Source of the DNA: Comamonas composti DSM 21721
Lineage (GTDB): Bacteria; Pseudomonadota; Gammaproteobacteria; Burkholderiales; Burkholderiaceae_C
Assembly: GCF_000429845.1 (NCBI RefSeq)
Contig: NZ_KE386971.1
Coordinates: 62,198 to 126,197, forward strand
DNA: 64,000 bases
Reading direction: 5' to 3'
Shown one piece after another: positions 47,008-55,536 of the stretch (position 1 is its first letter; each line of letters starts with the position of its first letter). Below the pieces are notes generated by a model, which was not told the DNA's origin, made no database searches, and saw nothing but the letters and a program-made list of their open reading frames with translations. The position numbers and the translations under genes were made by a program.

Positions 47008-47235
47008 TCAGCGGCGACGCAAGATGTGGATGAATTCGGCCCCCAGGGTCTGCTGCTCGACCAGCTCATTGCCGGTTTGCTTGGCAAAGGCCTGGAAGTC
47101 GCGCAGCGAGCCCGTGTCCGTGGCCACGACCTTGAGCAGCTGGCCGCTTTGCAGCTCGGCCAGCGCCTTCTTGGCCTTGAGAATGGGCAGCGGACAGTTC
47201 AGGCCGCGCGTATCGATTTCCTTGTCAACGTCCAT
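47008..47235 (-). CDS. tusA: TusA-family sulfurtransferase
   Basis: 75 residues. DTRGLNCPLPILKAKKAL holds the active Cys14 in the CPxP motif; the rest (LKVVATDTGSLRDFQAFAKQTGNEL) completes the two-layer fold. TusA-like carriers pass persulfide sulfur for tRNA 2-thiouridine or other pathways. It follows the Nudix gene on the same strand with only 6 bp between them; cysM, also a sulfur gene, lies further upstream. The exact paralogue type is not certain. Confidence 0.9.
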   Translation of the reverse strand: MDVDKEIDTRGLNCPLPILKAKKALAELQSGQLLKVVATDTGSLRDFQAFAKQTGNELVEQQTLGAEFIHILRRR

Positions 47236-47241
47236 AGCTAT

Positions 47242-47802
47242 TCAACTCTTGAGCACCACGCCCGCGCGGCGCGCGGCGTTCTCTTCCTCGGTAAAGAACA
47301 CGGGTTCGTGCCCTCGGCTCCTGAGCCAGTCGGCCAGCGCATAACCCGTTCCCGCAGGCCAGCACCTGAGCTGGTCCAAATCATACATGCGATAGTCGAG
47401 CAGCTCGGGCGAGAGCCTGACCTGGCCCGTGGCCTGCACATGGTAGGCAATGATGACCTGGTTCATGCGCAGGAACTCGTAGGCGCCCACGAGCGTGCAG
47501 GACTGCACATCGAGATTCGTCTCCTCCTTGACCTCGCGCGCCACGCCCTGCTGCGGCGACTCGCCAGCCTCCATGAAGCCCGTGATCAGCGCGAACATGG
47601 TCTCGGGCCAGGCCGCATTGCGCGCCAGCAGCACCTTGCCGTCGATCTCGACGATCGCTGCAAGCACGGGCGTGGGATTGTTCCAGTGCGTAAAACCGCA
47701 GACCGGGCAGCGCAGCCGCGTCACATCGCCGCTGTCCTCGACCTGGCTGAGCCATTGCAGCTCGGTCGCACAATGGCTGCAATAACGAACCTCATATCGC
47801 AT
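47242..47802 (-). CDS. Nudix hydrolase with N-terminal zinc ribbon (NudC-like)
   Basis: 186 residues. A zinc ribbon (CSHC ... CPVCG) is followed by the Nudix box GFMEAGESPQQGVAREVKEE, complete with the REVxEE core, preceded by NNPTPVLAAIVE. The zinc ribbon and box order resemble NADH pyrophosphatase NudC, but the protein is shorter and lacks its N-terminal domain. Probably hydrolyses a nucleoside diphosphate-X compound. Likely cotranscribed with tusA. Confidence 0.88.
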   Translation of the reverse strand: MRYEVRYCSHCATELQWLSQVEDSGDVTRLRCPVCGFTHWNNPTPVLAAIVEIDGKVLLARNAAWPETMFALITGFMEAGESPQQGVAREVKEETNLDVQSCTLVGAYEFLRMNQVIIAYHVQATGQVRLSPELLDYRMYDLDQLRCWPAGTGYALADWLRSRGHEPVFFTEEENAARRAGVVLKS

Positions 47803-47997
47803 GGCTATGTCTCCTTGCTCTTTTTCTTGATGGCTTCCAGCGTATCTTCATCAATCGTGGTCTGCCTTGATGAGAACCGCGACCCTGGGTGACGACGCGC
47901 AATGCCCCCGGCACAGCGGATAAAACCGGCGCCCCCAGGTTAGAAACACCGAGGAAGGGCCGCCACGCACCGAAAGCGACTCAGAGGGCAGCCCATC

Positions 47998-48903
47998 TCA
48001 CGCCGGAAAAACGCCCGTGGACAGGTATCGGTCGCCCCGGTCGCAGACCACGAACACGATGGTTGCGTTGCGCTCGCGCTCGGCAATCTGCTGGGCCACC
48101 CAGCAGGCTCCTGCGGCCGAGATGCCCGCAAAAATGCCCTCCTCGCGCGCGAGGCGGCGTGCATAGTCCTCGGCATCATCCTGGGTCACGAGCACCAGCT
48201 CATCGACCAGGGATGCGTCATAGATCTTGGGCAGGTACTCCTGCGGCCACTTGCGGATGCCCGGTATGCGCGCACCCTCCGCTGGCTGGGCGCCGACGAT
48301 GCGTATCGCCGGATTCTTTTCCTTGAGAAACCGGGCCACACCCGTGATCGTGCCCGTCGTTCCCATGGCGCTCACAAAGTGCGTGATCTCGCCACCGGTC
48401 TGCTCCCACAACTCAGGACCCGTGGTCTCGTAGTGGATGCGCGGGTTGTCGGCATTCGCGAACTGATCGAGCACCACGCCCTTGCCCTGGGTCACCATCT
48501 GGTCGGCCAGATCGCGGGCATATTCCATGCCGCCGCTCTTGGGCGTGAGCACCAGCTCCGCGCCATAGGCCTTCATGGTCTGGGCCCGCTCTATGGACAA
48601 ATCCTCGGGCATGATGAGCACCATGCGATAGCCCTTGATGGCTGCGGCCATGGCCAGCGCAATGCCGGTGTTGCCCGAAGTCGCCTCGATCAGCGTATCA
48701 CCCGGCTTGATCTCGCCACGCTCCTCGGCCCGCTGGATCATGGACAGGGCCGGCCTGTCCTTGACCGAGCCAGCAGGATTGTTTCCCTCGAGCTTGCCCA
48801 GAACCACATTTCCCTTGTCGAGCCGGGCCTGCGCCCCTATGCGCTGCAGGGCCACCAGAGGCGTGCGGCCGATGGCATCTTCGATGGTCGGATAGTTTTT
48901 CAT
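47998..48903 (-). CDS. cysM: Cysteine synthase B
   Basis: 301 residues, PLP fold type II. The PLP Lys is in EGNNPAGSVKDRPA; the phosphate loop is EATSGNTGIALA, and SAMGTTGTITG also binds the cofactor. The opening NYPTIEDAIGRTPLVALQRI and the block KSGGMEYARDLADQM are typical of CysM. It makes cysteine from O-acetylserine and sulfide or thiosulfate. Start 48903 was chosen for the family N-terminus; an ATG at 48921 adds six residues. The promoter must lie in the short gap to the divergent tRNA-Leu gene. Confidence 0.94.
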   Translation of the reverse strand: MKNYPTIEDAIGRTPLVALQRIGAQARLDKGNVVLGKLEGNNPAGSVKDRPALSMIQRAEERGEIKPGDTLIEATSGNTGIALAMAAAIKGYRMVLIMPEDLSIERAQTMKAYGAELVLTPKSGGMEYARDLADQMVTQGKGVVLDQFANADNPRIHYETTGPELWEQTGGEITHFVSAMGTTGTITGVARFLKEKNPAIRIVGAQPAEGARIPGIRKWPQEYLPKIYDASLVDELVLVTQDDAEDYARRLAREEGIFAGISAAGACWVAQQIAERERNATIVFVVCDRGDRYLSTGVFPA

Positions 48904-48943
48904 AGACTCATACTGTGCCATAATTCGCATCTTCGCTAAGCGA

Positions 48944-49028
48944 GCCCGGGTGGTGAAATTGGTAGACGCAGGGGACTCAAAATCCCCCGCCGCAAGGCGT
49001 GCCGGTTCGATTCCGGCCCCGGGCACCA
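48944..49028 (+). tRNA. tRNA-Leu, anticodon CAA
   Basis: 85 nt with encoded CCA. Acceptor arms GCCCGGG / CCCGGGC pair perfectly. The anticodon stem GGGGA/TCCCC encloses loop CTCAAAA (anticodon CAA). A long variable arm (CGCCGCAAGGCG) marks a class II tRNA and the T-loop GGTTCGATTCC is intact. Confidence 0.97.
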
Positions 49029-49602
49029 GAGACCCAAGCAGCCGAAAAAGTCACCATGGCTTTTTCGGCTCTTCTTTTGCCCTGCCTTCGGCAGGCGCCC
49101 GCCACTCATCTGGCAAGGCCCCATCAGCCATCTCATCCAGCAAGCCATCGGTCTTCCCGGGCTTGGACATTGTTGTGCGCGCGACTTTCACAAGCTGTGC
49201 ATAACTTTTTCCGTCCAGGCATTGCGGCCCGATTCGCCCCCTGCGCCAAGCCCGACCCCACATCCAGCCCGAAGAGAGTGCCTGCAGGTCCGTCAGCGCA
49301 TGCACGGCGCTTGCAAGCCGCTGTCCTCTCTCTGAAAAACCCTTGCCGGCAAGACTGGCACTAGATCCTGTACCGCGCGTTACAGGCGGTACGCTCTTGT
49401 CATACGCGCTTTGGAGCGGCTCGAAAAGCCGTACTGAACAGCCTGTAGCTTCTCCACAGCAGCACTGGATAACTCTGTGGAAAATTAGTGCCCATCTTGT
49501 GCAATGTGGCGCCAAGTGCTTGCATGCACTTGGCGCCAGGTAAGCTGCCTTTAAATCAGGCAGGGAAAACTCAAGGGTAAACCCGCGAATTCTCCAGTAT
49601 CG
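49029..49602. other. 574-bp intergenic region after tRNA-Leu
   Basis: Begins with the tRNA terminator (49040-49077). A 7-bp-arm hairpin GTACCGC/GCGGTAC lies at 49370-49392. A minus-strand open frame (49051-49515) ends inside the terminator and has no recognisable content or start. Nothing else is supportable. Confidence 0.55.
49040..49077 (+). terminator. Intrinsic terminator of tRNA-Leu
   Basis: AGCCGAAAAAG-TCACCATGG-CTTTTTCGGCT, 11-bp perfect arms, followed by CTTCTTTT. Confidence 0.88.
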
Positions 49603-49824
49603 CTATTGCCGCCTGATGACGGCCCGGCCCGCCTCGGTAATGCTCCAGCAGCGCTCTATATCGACCTCGACCAGCCCACGCTCCAGCAAACGCCTGGACA
49701 AGTGCTCGCGTGCAGCGCTTTCGAGGGACACAGGCTGGCCCAGCTCCAGGTGCTTGAGCACCGCCAGCTCATCCACCGTGGGCTCGTACACAGGGGCGTG
49801 ATAGGTTGGGACATGGTTTTGCAT
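49603..49824 (-). CDS. Small hypothetical protein, winged-helix-like
   Basis: 73 residues. DELAVLKHLELGQPVSLESAAREHLSRRLLERGLVEV followed by SITEAGRAVIRRQ looks like a short winged-helix (helix-turn-helix plus wing ending in a T-x-AG-x turn), as in MarR/PadR-type regulators, but it lacks a dimerisation region. A strong ribosome-binding site (GAAAGGAG) supports start 49824. Function not known. Confidence 0.65.
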   Translation of the reverse strand: MQNHVPTYHAPVYEPTVDELAVLKHLELGQPVSLESAAREHLSRRLLERGLVEVDIERCWSITEAGRAVIRRQ

Positions 49825-50012
49825 TGCAGCTCCTTTCAAAGCCATATGTGCGATACAGGGATCGGACATAGCGCCAACATAGCCATCCATAGGCGCTCAC
49901 GCAACCGGCAGTCCGCGTATTCCCGCGCTCTGTGCAATGAACAAAAACATTGAACACAATAACTTACAAACATCCTCTCCCCTCGACACTTCTGCAAGTC
50001 CCAACCTGACCC

Positions 50013-50408
50013 ATGCTCTACGCCATTACCGCCTTGTTTGCCTTTCAACTGCTGGGCGAAGTCATTGCCCGGCTCAGCGGCCTGCCCCTGCCGGGCGCCC
50101 TGGTCGGCACGCTTGCGCTTTTGGGCGCACTCTTGCTGCGTGGCCATCTGCCTCAGGCGCTGGAGCGCACGGCCAGCGCGCTGCTGCAGAACATGATGCT
50201 GCTCTTCATCCCCGTGATTGCAGGCGTGATGCTGGAGTTCGAACATCTGGCGCGCGAATGGCTGCCGTTCGTGATCGCCTGCGTGGCCGGCGCGGCCATC
50301 ACCTTTCTGGCCACAGCTCTGAGTTTTCGCTTTTTTCTTGCGCGCATGCCCACCCACCCGGGCACTGACGACGTCGGCAAGCCCGCACAGGCGCAGCGCA
50401 GGACATGA
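50013..50408 (+). CDS. CidA/LrgA family holin-like membrane protein
   Basis: 131 residues with four membrane helices and the family block FQLLGEVIARLSGLPLPGALVGTLAL and LLFIPVIAGVM. Such proteins pair with LrgB/CidB-type partners and are linked to murein hydrolase control or pyruvate/glycolate-type organic acid transport. The stop overlaps the LrgB start (ATGA), so the two are coupled. Confidence 0.9.
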   Translation: MLYAITALFAFQLLGEVIARLSGLPLPGALVGTLALLGALLLRGHLPQALERTASALLQNMMLLFIPVIAGVMLEFEHLAREWLPFVIACVAGAAITFLATALSFRFFLARMPTHPGTDDVGKPAQAQRRT

Positions 50409-51136
50409 GCAGCATTTTTTCAAGCTCACTCTGGAGCACCTTGAACGCCTCACCGGCCATGGCCCACCTGCCCTGGCTGGTACTGACCCTGGTGATCTAT
50501 CTGGCAGCCATGGCCTTGTACCGCCGAAGCGGCAGCCATCCGCTGCTGATTCCCGTTTTCACGGCCGTGGTGGTCGTCGTGAGCCTGCTGCACCTCACGG
50601 GCACCCCGTATGAAAGCTACCGCCACGGCGTGTCCCCGCTGGGGCTGCTCATTGGCCCGGCCACCGTGGCGCTGGCCATACCCCTGTACGCCCAGCGCCA
50701 GCGCATACGCACCTTGTGGCGGCCCGTGGGCGCAGCCTTGCTCATAGGCTGCATCACGGCCTTGCTCTCGGCTCTGCTCATAGGTTGGGTCCTGGGCGGA
50801 TCACATGCAAGCCTCATGGCCCTGGCCCCCAAGTCGGCCACGATTCCGATTGCCCTGCCCATGGCCAAGCGCTATGGCGCCCCTGCTTCGCTGGCCGCCG
50901 TGGCCGTCGCCATCACAGGCATTACCGGCGCCATGATGGCCCCGCTGCTGATGCGCCTGGTGCGCAGCCAGGACCCTGCCGTGCAGGGCTTTGCATTGGG
51001 GCTGACGGCCCATGCCATCGGTACGGCCCGCGCCTTGCAGGTTCACCCTGCCATGGGCGCCTTCGCTGCCCTGGCCATGGGCCTCAATGCCGTAGCCACG
51101 GCCGTGCTCATGCCACTGCTGATAGCTTTACTGTAG
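50405..51136 (+). CDS. LrgB/CidB family membrane protein
   Basis: 243 residues, about seven membrane helices. Family core GVSPLGLLIGPATVALAIPLYAQ (as pieces GLLIGPATVALAIPLY), SLMALAPKSATIPIALPMA and FALGLTAHAIGTARAL. Forms an operon with the CidA/LrgA gene. The physiological substrate in betaproteobacteria is unclear; organic acid efflux or uptake is plausible from plant and Gram-positive relatives. Confidence 0.92.
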   Translation: MSSIFSSSLWSTLNASPAMAHLPWLVLTLVIYLAAMALYRRSGSHPLLIPVFTAVVVVVSLLHLTGTPYESYRHGVSPLGLLIGPATVALAIPLYAQRQRIRTLWRPVGAALLIGCITALLSALLIGWVLGGSHASLMALAPKSATIPIALPMAKRYGAPASLAAVAVAITGITGAMMAPLLMRLVRSQDPAVQGFALGLTAHAIGTARALQVHPAMGAFAALAMGLNAVATAVLMPLLIALL

Positions 51137-51381
51137 GTAGATCTGCTTTTGCTCTTGCCAAGTCTTCAACTTGTTGGGCGAATCATTTTGAGGTGCCGGA
51201 CAGCGCTTCATACTTTCTTGATCGCACTTGCCGTAGATGGTCACAGTCTACGGACGAGACGCCGCACCTGAAGCGCTGCCTGGGCGTTGTGAAGGGTGAC
51301 CCGGCGCTCTCTCGTCTTTTCTGGCCCACTCTGACCAGCCATCGTCAGCCGCCTTGCTCTCGGAACAAAAGCTACCCATGC

Positions 51382-52362
51382 TTATTTACCCTGTGTTACC
51401 GCCTGTTTGGGCTTGGATTTTTCAGCCCCACGCCGCCAGCCCCAGACTGCGCCCAGAATCACCGCCATGCCCAGCCATTGCCCCGGCGTGGGCCGGGCAC
51501 CAAACCACAGCAAGTCCACCAGCAAGGCCATGGCGGGGTAGATAAAGGACAGGCCGGCAATGGCCTGGGCCGGCAGGCGCTGAAAGGCGGCATACATCAG
51601 CGTGTACATGCAGGCCGTGTGCACCAGACCCAGCACCAGCACCGCCGTCCAGGCCCTGGCGGTGAAGTCGGCGGCGCCACCTTCCAGCCAGGCCGGCCCG
51701 GCCAGCAGCAGCCCACCTACGGCCATTTGCAGCATGGCGATCTGGGCTGCAGGAATGCGCTGCAGCCGCTGGGTGAGCAGCGTGGCCACGGCATACAGGC
51801 TGGCCGCCAGCAGCGCCAGCGCCACACCGGCCCCGGAGGTGGTGCTGGCCTGGCCCCCATCAAGGCCGCTGCTCAGCGCCACACCGACCAGAGCCAGACC
51901 CAGCCAGGGCAGACGGCGCAGCGGCAAGGCCTGGCCCTGGAAAACGGCCACCAGCACCAACAGCAAAAACGGCTGAACGTGGTAGACCACCGTGGCCACG
52001 GCAATGCTGCTGTAGCGGTAGGCGCTGAACAAGGCCAGCCAGTTGCCCACCAGGGCCGCACCGCCCAGCAGCACCCAGCCCCATTCGCGGCCCGTGGGCA
52101 CCACCCATTGGCGTGCGCACAACAGCCAGGCTGCCAGACCCAAGCCGCCCAACAGACAACGCAGCCACACCACCAGCAGCACGGGCAGCCCGCTCTCCAC
52201 CACCAGCAGGCCTATGGTGCCCGACAGCGCCATGGCCAGCACCATGCGCCAGGTTCCGCCCTGGGGAGTCGTCGCAGCAGCACCGCAGGCTGGGGAATGG
52301 TCGGCGCCAGGGTTTGCAGCGCCATGGGAATGCAATGTTTTCATGGCGCTAGCGTCTCGCAT
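51382..52362 (-). CDS. DMT-superfamily (EamA) transporter next to a divergent LysR regulator
   Basis: 326 residues. A hydrophilic Ala-rich N-terminus (~35 residues) is followed by ten membrane helices in two EamA halves (e.g. ALVGNWLALFSAYRYSSIAVATVVYHVQPFLLL, AGLSFIYPAMALLVDLLWFG). Probably an exporter of amino acids or related metabolites. ATG 52344 is a possible shorter start. The divergent LysR gene likely controls it. It is a different subfamily from the EamA protein at 27347. Confidence 0.88.
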   Translation of the reverse strand: MRDASAMKTLHSHGAANPGADHSPACGAAATTPQGGTWRMVLAMALSGTIGLLVVESGLPVLLVVWLRCLLGGLGLAAWLLCARQWVVPTGREWGWVLLGGAALVGNWLALFSAYRYSSIAVATVVYHVQPFLLLVLVAVFQGQALPLRRLPWLGLALVGVALSSGLDGGQASTTSGAGVALALLAASLYAVATLLTQRLQRIPAAQIAMLQMAVGGLLLAGPAWLEGGAADFTARAWTAVLVLGLVHTACMYTLMYAAFQRLPAQAIAGLSFIYPAMALLVDLLWFGARPTPGQWLGMAVILGAVWGWRRGAEKSKPKQAVTQGK

Positions 52363-52386
52363 TGCATGAAGATCATCAATTAGCTC

Positions 52387-52416
52387 CCATTCAAATTACT
52401 ATTGCGCTCCATTCAA
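52387..52416. promoter_or_regulatory. Direct repeats CCATTCAA spaced 22 bp in the EamA/LysR divergent promoter
   Basis: CCATTCAA occurs at 52387-52394 and 52409-52416, two helical turns apart, in the 68-bp gap between the divergent genes. This is a likely operator of the LysR protein encoded at 52431. Confidence 0.4.
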
Positions 52417-52430
52417 CAGTCAGCGGATAT

Positions 52431-53360
52431 ATGCGCAACGAACACGCCCTGGTGCCCGAGATGCTGGTGTTTGCCACCGTGGTGGAGCTGCGCGGCTTTG
52501 CCGCTGCCGCGCGCCAGCTGGAGCTGACCACCTCGGCCGTCAGCCGCAGCGTGGGCCGGCTGGAGGCCCACTGGGGTGCCAGGCTGCTGCACCGCACCAC
52601 CCGCTCCATCTCGCTGACCGAATTGGGGGCCGAGGTTTATGCTGGCTGCGCCCAGATGGCCCAGCTGGCGCGTGAAATCCATGCCACGGCCGGCCACTAT
52701 GGCGACACTCCGCGCGGCAAGGTGAGGATGACGGCGCCCGAGGTGTTTGGAGAAATCTGGCTGGCGCCGCAGCTGCCAGCCTTTCGTGCACGCTGGCCGG
52801 AGGTGGAGGTGGCCGTGCAGCTGACGGACCGCATGCAGGACCTGACCGAAGAAGGCCTCGACCTGGCCATACGCCTGACCATGCCAGCCCAGCTGCCGCC
52901 CGGCATGGTGGCGCGGGCCCTGTGCCAGGTGCGCTATATCGCCGTGGCCTCGCCCGAATGCTTGCGCCTGCTGCCCGCGCCGCTGGAACACCCCAGCGAC
53001 CTGGCGAGCCTACCCTGCATCACCCTGGGCTATGGCGAGTTTCAAAACCAGCTGCGCTGGGAGCCCGTTGACATGGCGGCCCTAACCCTGGCAGCCCAGG
53101 AGGTACGTGTGCACACCCCGCTGTCCATCACCAACAGCGTGGGCATTCTAGCTCTGGCCCAGCAACACCAGGGCGTGGGCATCGTGGCCGACTTTGCTGC
53201 CAAGGCCGCGCTGGCCCAGGGCCAGCTGGTGCAGTTGTTTCCCGGCTGGCAACTGGCCGGCGCCTATGCCCCGCGCACAGCCTATGCACTCTACCCGCCC
53301 ACACGCCATTTGCCACTGAAGGTTAGGGCGCTGATCGACCATCTCACCCCACACAGCTGA
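52431..53360 (+). CDS. LysR-type transcriptional regulator
   Basis: 309 residues. The N-terminal winged HTH has GFAAAARQLELTTSAVSRSVGRLEAHWGARLL and RTTRSISLTELG. The C-terminal effector domain (VRMTAPEVFGEIWLAPQLPAF ... DLAIRLTMPAQLPPGMVARAL) follows, as in the CrgA/DsdC-like group. Likely controls the divergent EamA exporter and itself. Start 52431 was chosen; 52461 is an alternative that would clip ten residues. Confidence 0.9.
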   Translation: MRNEHALVPEMLVFATVVELRGFAAAARQLELTTSAVSRSVGRLEAHWGARLLHRTTRSISLTELGAEVYAGCAQMAQLAREIHATAGHYGDTPRGKVRMTAPEVFGEIWLAPQLPAFRARWPEVEVAVQLTDRMQDLTEEGLDLAIRLTMPAQLPPGMVARALCQVRYIAVASPECLRLLPAPLEHPSDLASLPCITLGYGEFQNQLRWEPVDMAALTLAAQEVRVHTPLSITNSVGILALAQQHQGVGIVADFAAKAALAQGQLVQLFPGWQLAGAYAPRTAYALYPPTRHLPLKVRALIDHLTPHS

Positions 53361-53552
53361 GTCTGTAGACCATGGCGTAGTTCTCCCCAAAGCCCGGCCA
53401 CAAGCTTGTGGACAACTGTCAGGCACGGCCTGGATAAGCGGCTTAAGTGCTTGATGTTCCTGACAATCTCAAGCAGTGCTTATTTTTTAGGCAAAGCATG
53501 TCTCCATGCATCAGCCCCGGTCTGAAGCGAGCTGAAGAAGGCGCGAAGCGGC

Positions 53553-54230
53553 TCAGGGGGTGCCCATTCCCTGCGGCCAGTCCGCCAGCCGGTAGGCGCT
53601 GTCCCAGAACAGCCACTCCAGGCGGGCGGCATCGGTATAGGCGGCGTGCATGGCCGCGCGGGTCGGCTCGCTGGCCTGCTCGGCCAGCCGGTCCACGGTG
53701 GTGCAGACGCCGCGCACGGCCGCATGAAAGTGCTCGCCCGCATAGGTGTCCACCCAGGCCTGATAGGGGTTGCCCGGGGCCGAGCGTGCATGGATGTCGC
53801 GCCCGACTTCGGCATAGATCCAGAAGCACGGCAGCAAAGCCGCCACGGCCACGGGATAGGAGGAGCTCCAGGCCGTAGCCACAAGATAGCTGGTGTAGTG
53901 GTGGCAGGCAGGTGTGAGCGGTGTGGCTGCGAACTGATCGGCCGTGATGCCGAAGTCGCGCATGAAGCCGTCGTGCAGGCTGCGCTCCACGACCACGGCC
54001 TCGTTGGCTGCATTCGCGAACTGCACCACGCCTTCGGCGTTGTCGGACTTGGCCGCGGTCACGGCCAGCGCGCGGCCATAGGCGACCAGGTAGTGCGCGT
54101 CCTGGATCATGTAGTGGCGAAAGCGCTCCATGCTGAGCGTGCCGGCAGCAAGCTCCTGATTGAACGGCAACTCCAAGGTCGCCTGGTACAAGGCCTCATT
54201 GGCCTGCCAAAGGCTTTGGCTGAAAGACAT
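53553..54230 (-). CDS. tenA: TenA/thiaminase II family protein
   Basis: 225 residues. The helical fold has FNQELAAGTLSMERFRHYMIQDAHYL, the active-site Cys in LLPCFWIYAEVG, the Tyr/Glu-bearing NPYQAWVDTYAGEHF, and the C-terminal RLEWLFWDSAY with the catalytic Glu. TenA hydrolyses aminopyrimidine breakdown products of thiamin for salvage. No thiamin riboswitch (CTGAGA/ACCTGAT boxes) is seen upstream and no thi genes are adjacent. Confidence 0.9.
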   Translation of the reverse strand: MSFSQSLWQANEALYQATLELPFNQELAAGTLSMERFRHYMIQDAHYLVAYGRALAVTAAKSDNAEGVVQFANAANEAVVVERSLHDGFMRDFGITADQFAATPLTPACHHYTSYLVATAWSSSYPVAVAALLPCFWIYAEVGRDIHARSAPGNPYQAWVDTYAGEHFHAAVRGVCTTVDRLAEQASEPTRAAMHAAYTDAARLEWLFWDSAYRLADWPQGMGTP

Positions 54231-54378
54231 GCAAACTCTTCCTACTCAAACAAATGCATAGCAGCCCACGCTTGCGCAGACTGGGGTGAACGGTCATTTT
54301 GGGATGAATACCCGGGGATTGCCAGCATGGCCTTACTTTCCTCAGCAGCGTTCGGCCCGGGAGATGAGAGAGACACGG

Positions 54379-55344
54379 TCAGGCCGGGCGCTCGCCCCGG
54401 GCCTGTGCGGCCTTGCGCTGCAGCCATTGCGAAAAGATGCGCAGCGCGGGCGCAGGCTGGGCCTCGGCCGCCAACTCGGGTGTGACCAGATAGTAGGCAC
54501 GGTTGCCGCGCAGCGGCTGTGCGCAGGCAATGATGAGATCGCCGCGCGCGAGCTCGGCCTCGATGAGCATGGGCGGCATCAGGGCCACGCCCAGGCCCTG
54601 GCTGGCGGCCACGGCCAGCATGGAGAAAAGCTCCAGCCGCATGCCGTCCAGCGCACGCGGCGCATTCACGCCCATGGCGTCGAACCATTGCTGCCAGCCA
54701 TGGGCACGCGTGCTTTGCTGCAACAGCGGCATGCGGGCCAGCACTTCGGGGCCCACGGGCAGCCAGGCACGGCCGGGTTCGCGCGACTGGGCCGTGGCCA
54801 GCAACTGGGGGCTGCACACGGGCACGACTTCCTCGTCCATGAGCCACCTGGTCTGCACGCCGGGCCAGCGCGCCACCTGCTCGCGTGTGCCCGCATACAA
54901 GGCGGCATCGAACACCGTATCCGCAAACAGAAAGGGCCGGGTCTGCACATCGATGTGCACGGTGATGTCCGGATTCTCCCGGGTCAGCTCGGGCAGGCGC
55001 GGCAGCAGCCAGCGCGTGGCGAATGTGGGTACGGCCGCGAGGCTCAGCGTGCCGCCCTCTCCCTGGCGGGCCATCATGTCCAGCGTGTCACGCTCCAGGC
55101 CGTGCAGCCAGCGCGAGACCTGCTGCGCATATTGGGCGCCGGCCTCGGTGAGCAGCACGCCGTGGCGCGTGCGCTTGAACAAGGGCACGCCCAGAAACTC
55201 CTCCAGCGCAATGATCTGGCGCGAGACCGCACTTTGGGTGAGCGACAACTCCTGCGCGGCCTTGGTATAGCTCACATGGCGGGCGGCCGATTCGAAGCAG
55301 GCCAGGGCTTGGGTGGATGGCAAAGCTCTACGCATGACATGCAT
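54379..55344 (-). CDS. GcvA-like LysR regulator, probable regulator of gcdH
   Basis: 321 residues. HTH SYTKAAQELSLTQSAVSRQIIALEEFLGVPLF with RTRHGVLLTEAG, then a substrate domain with TFATRWLLPRLPEL, the typical GcvA/AmpR-like pattern. It is divergent from gcdH, and regulators in this position commonly control glutaryl-CoA dehydrogenase (GcdR). ATG 55335 is an alternative start. No clear ribosome-binding site. Confidence 0.88.
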   Translation of the reverse strand: MHVMRRALPSTQALACFESAARHVSYTKAAQELSLTQSAVSRQIIALEEFLGVPLFKRTRHGVLLTEAGAQYAQQVSRWLHGLERDTLDMMARQGEGGTLSLAAVPTFATRWLLPRLPELTRENPDITVHIDVQTRPFLFADTVFDAALYAGTREQVARWPGVQTRWLMDEEVVPVCSPQLLATAQSREPGRAWLPVGPEVLARMPLLQQSTRAHGWQQWFDAMGVNAPRALDGMRLELFSMLAVAASQGLGVALMPPMLIEAELARGDLIIACAQPLRGNRAYYLVTPELAAEAQPAPALRIFSQWLQRKAAQARGERPA

Positions 55345-55347
55345 TCA

Positions 55348-55411
55348 ATGCATTTTTCAAAATAAATCCCTGGGAATAACCCGAACCACATTGGTTATAC
55401 ATGCATTTTTC
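55348..55411. promoter_or_regulatory. Repeated ATGCATTTTTC motifs between the LysR gene and gcdH
   Basis: ATGCATTTTTC occurs at 55348-55358 and 55401-55411, 53 bp (five helical turns) apart; the first is part of the palindrome ATGCATTCAATGCAT. Between them is TTGGTT...TATAC, a weak promoter. Likely binding sites of the divergent LysR protein. Confidence 0.45.
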
Positions 55412-55536
55412 TCATTCATGGATGCGCAATCATCGTTTGCGCAAGCCAGCGACCGGCTTCTAAGATCGCCGCCAGACCGACAAGGGCCGCGCTCTCGCGC
55501 CCTGGAACTTGAATTTCTTGTTAGGAGATGGACGAC

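Noticed and set aside
49051..49515. Minus-strand open frame of 154 codons after tRNA-Leu
   Set aside because: It ends inside the tRNA terminator, has no ribosome-binding site and no recognisable domain; the only possible core is a 39-residue tail.
51137..51381. Inverted AGCGCTTCA / TGAAGCGCT pair after lrgB
   Set aside because: Arms are only 9 bp and ~60 bp apart with no T-run; too short to call a terminator or member of the hairpin family with confidence.
54231..54378. Thiamin-pyrophosphate riboswitch expected before tenA
   Set aside because: The conserved CTGAGA and ACCTGATCTGG-type boxes are absent in either orientation.
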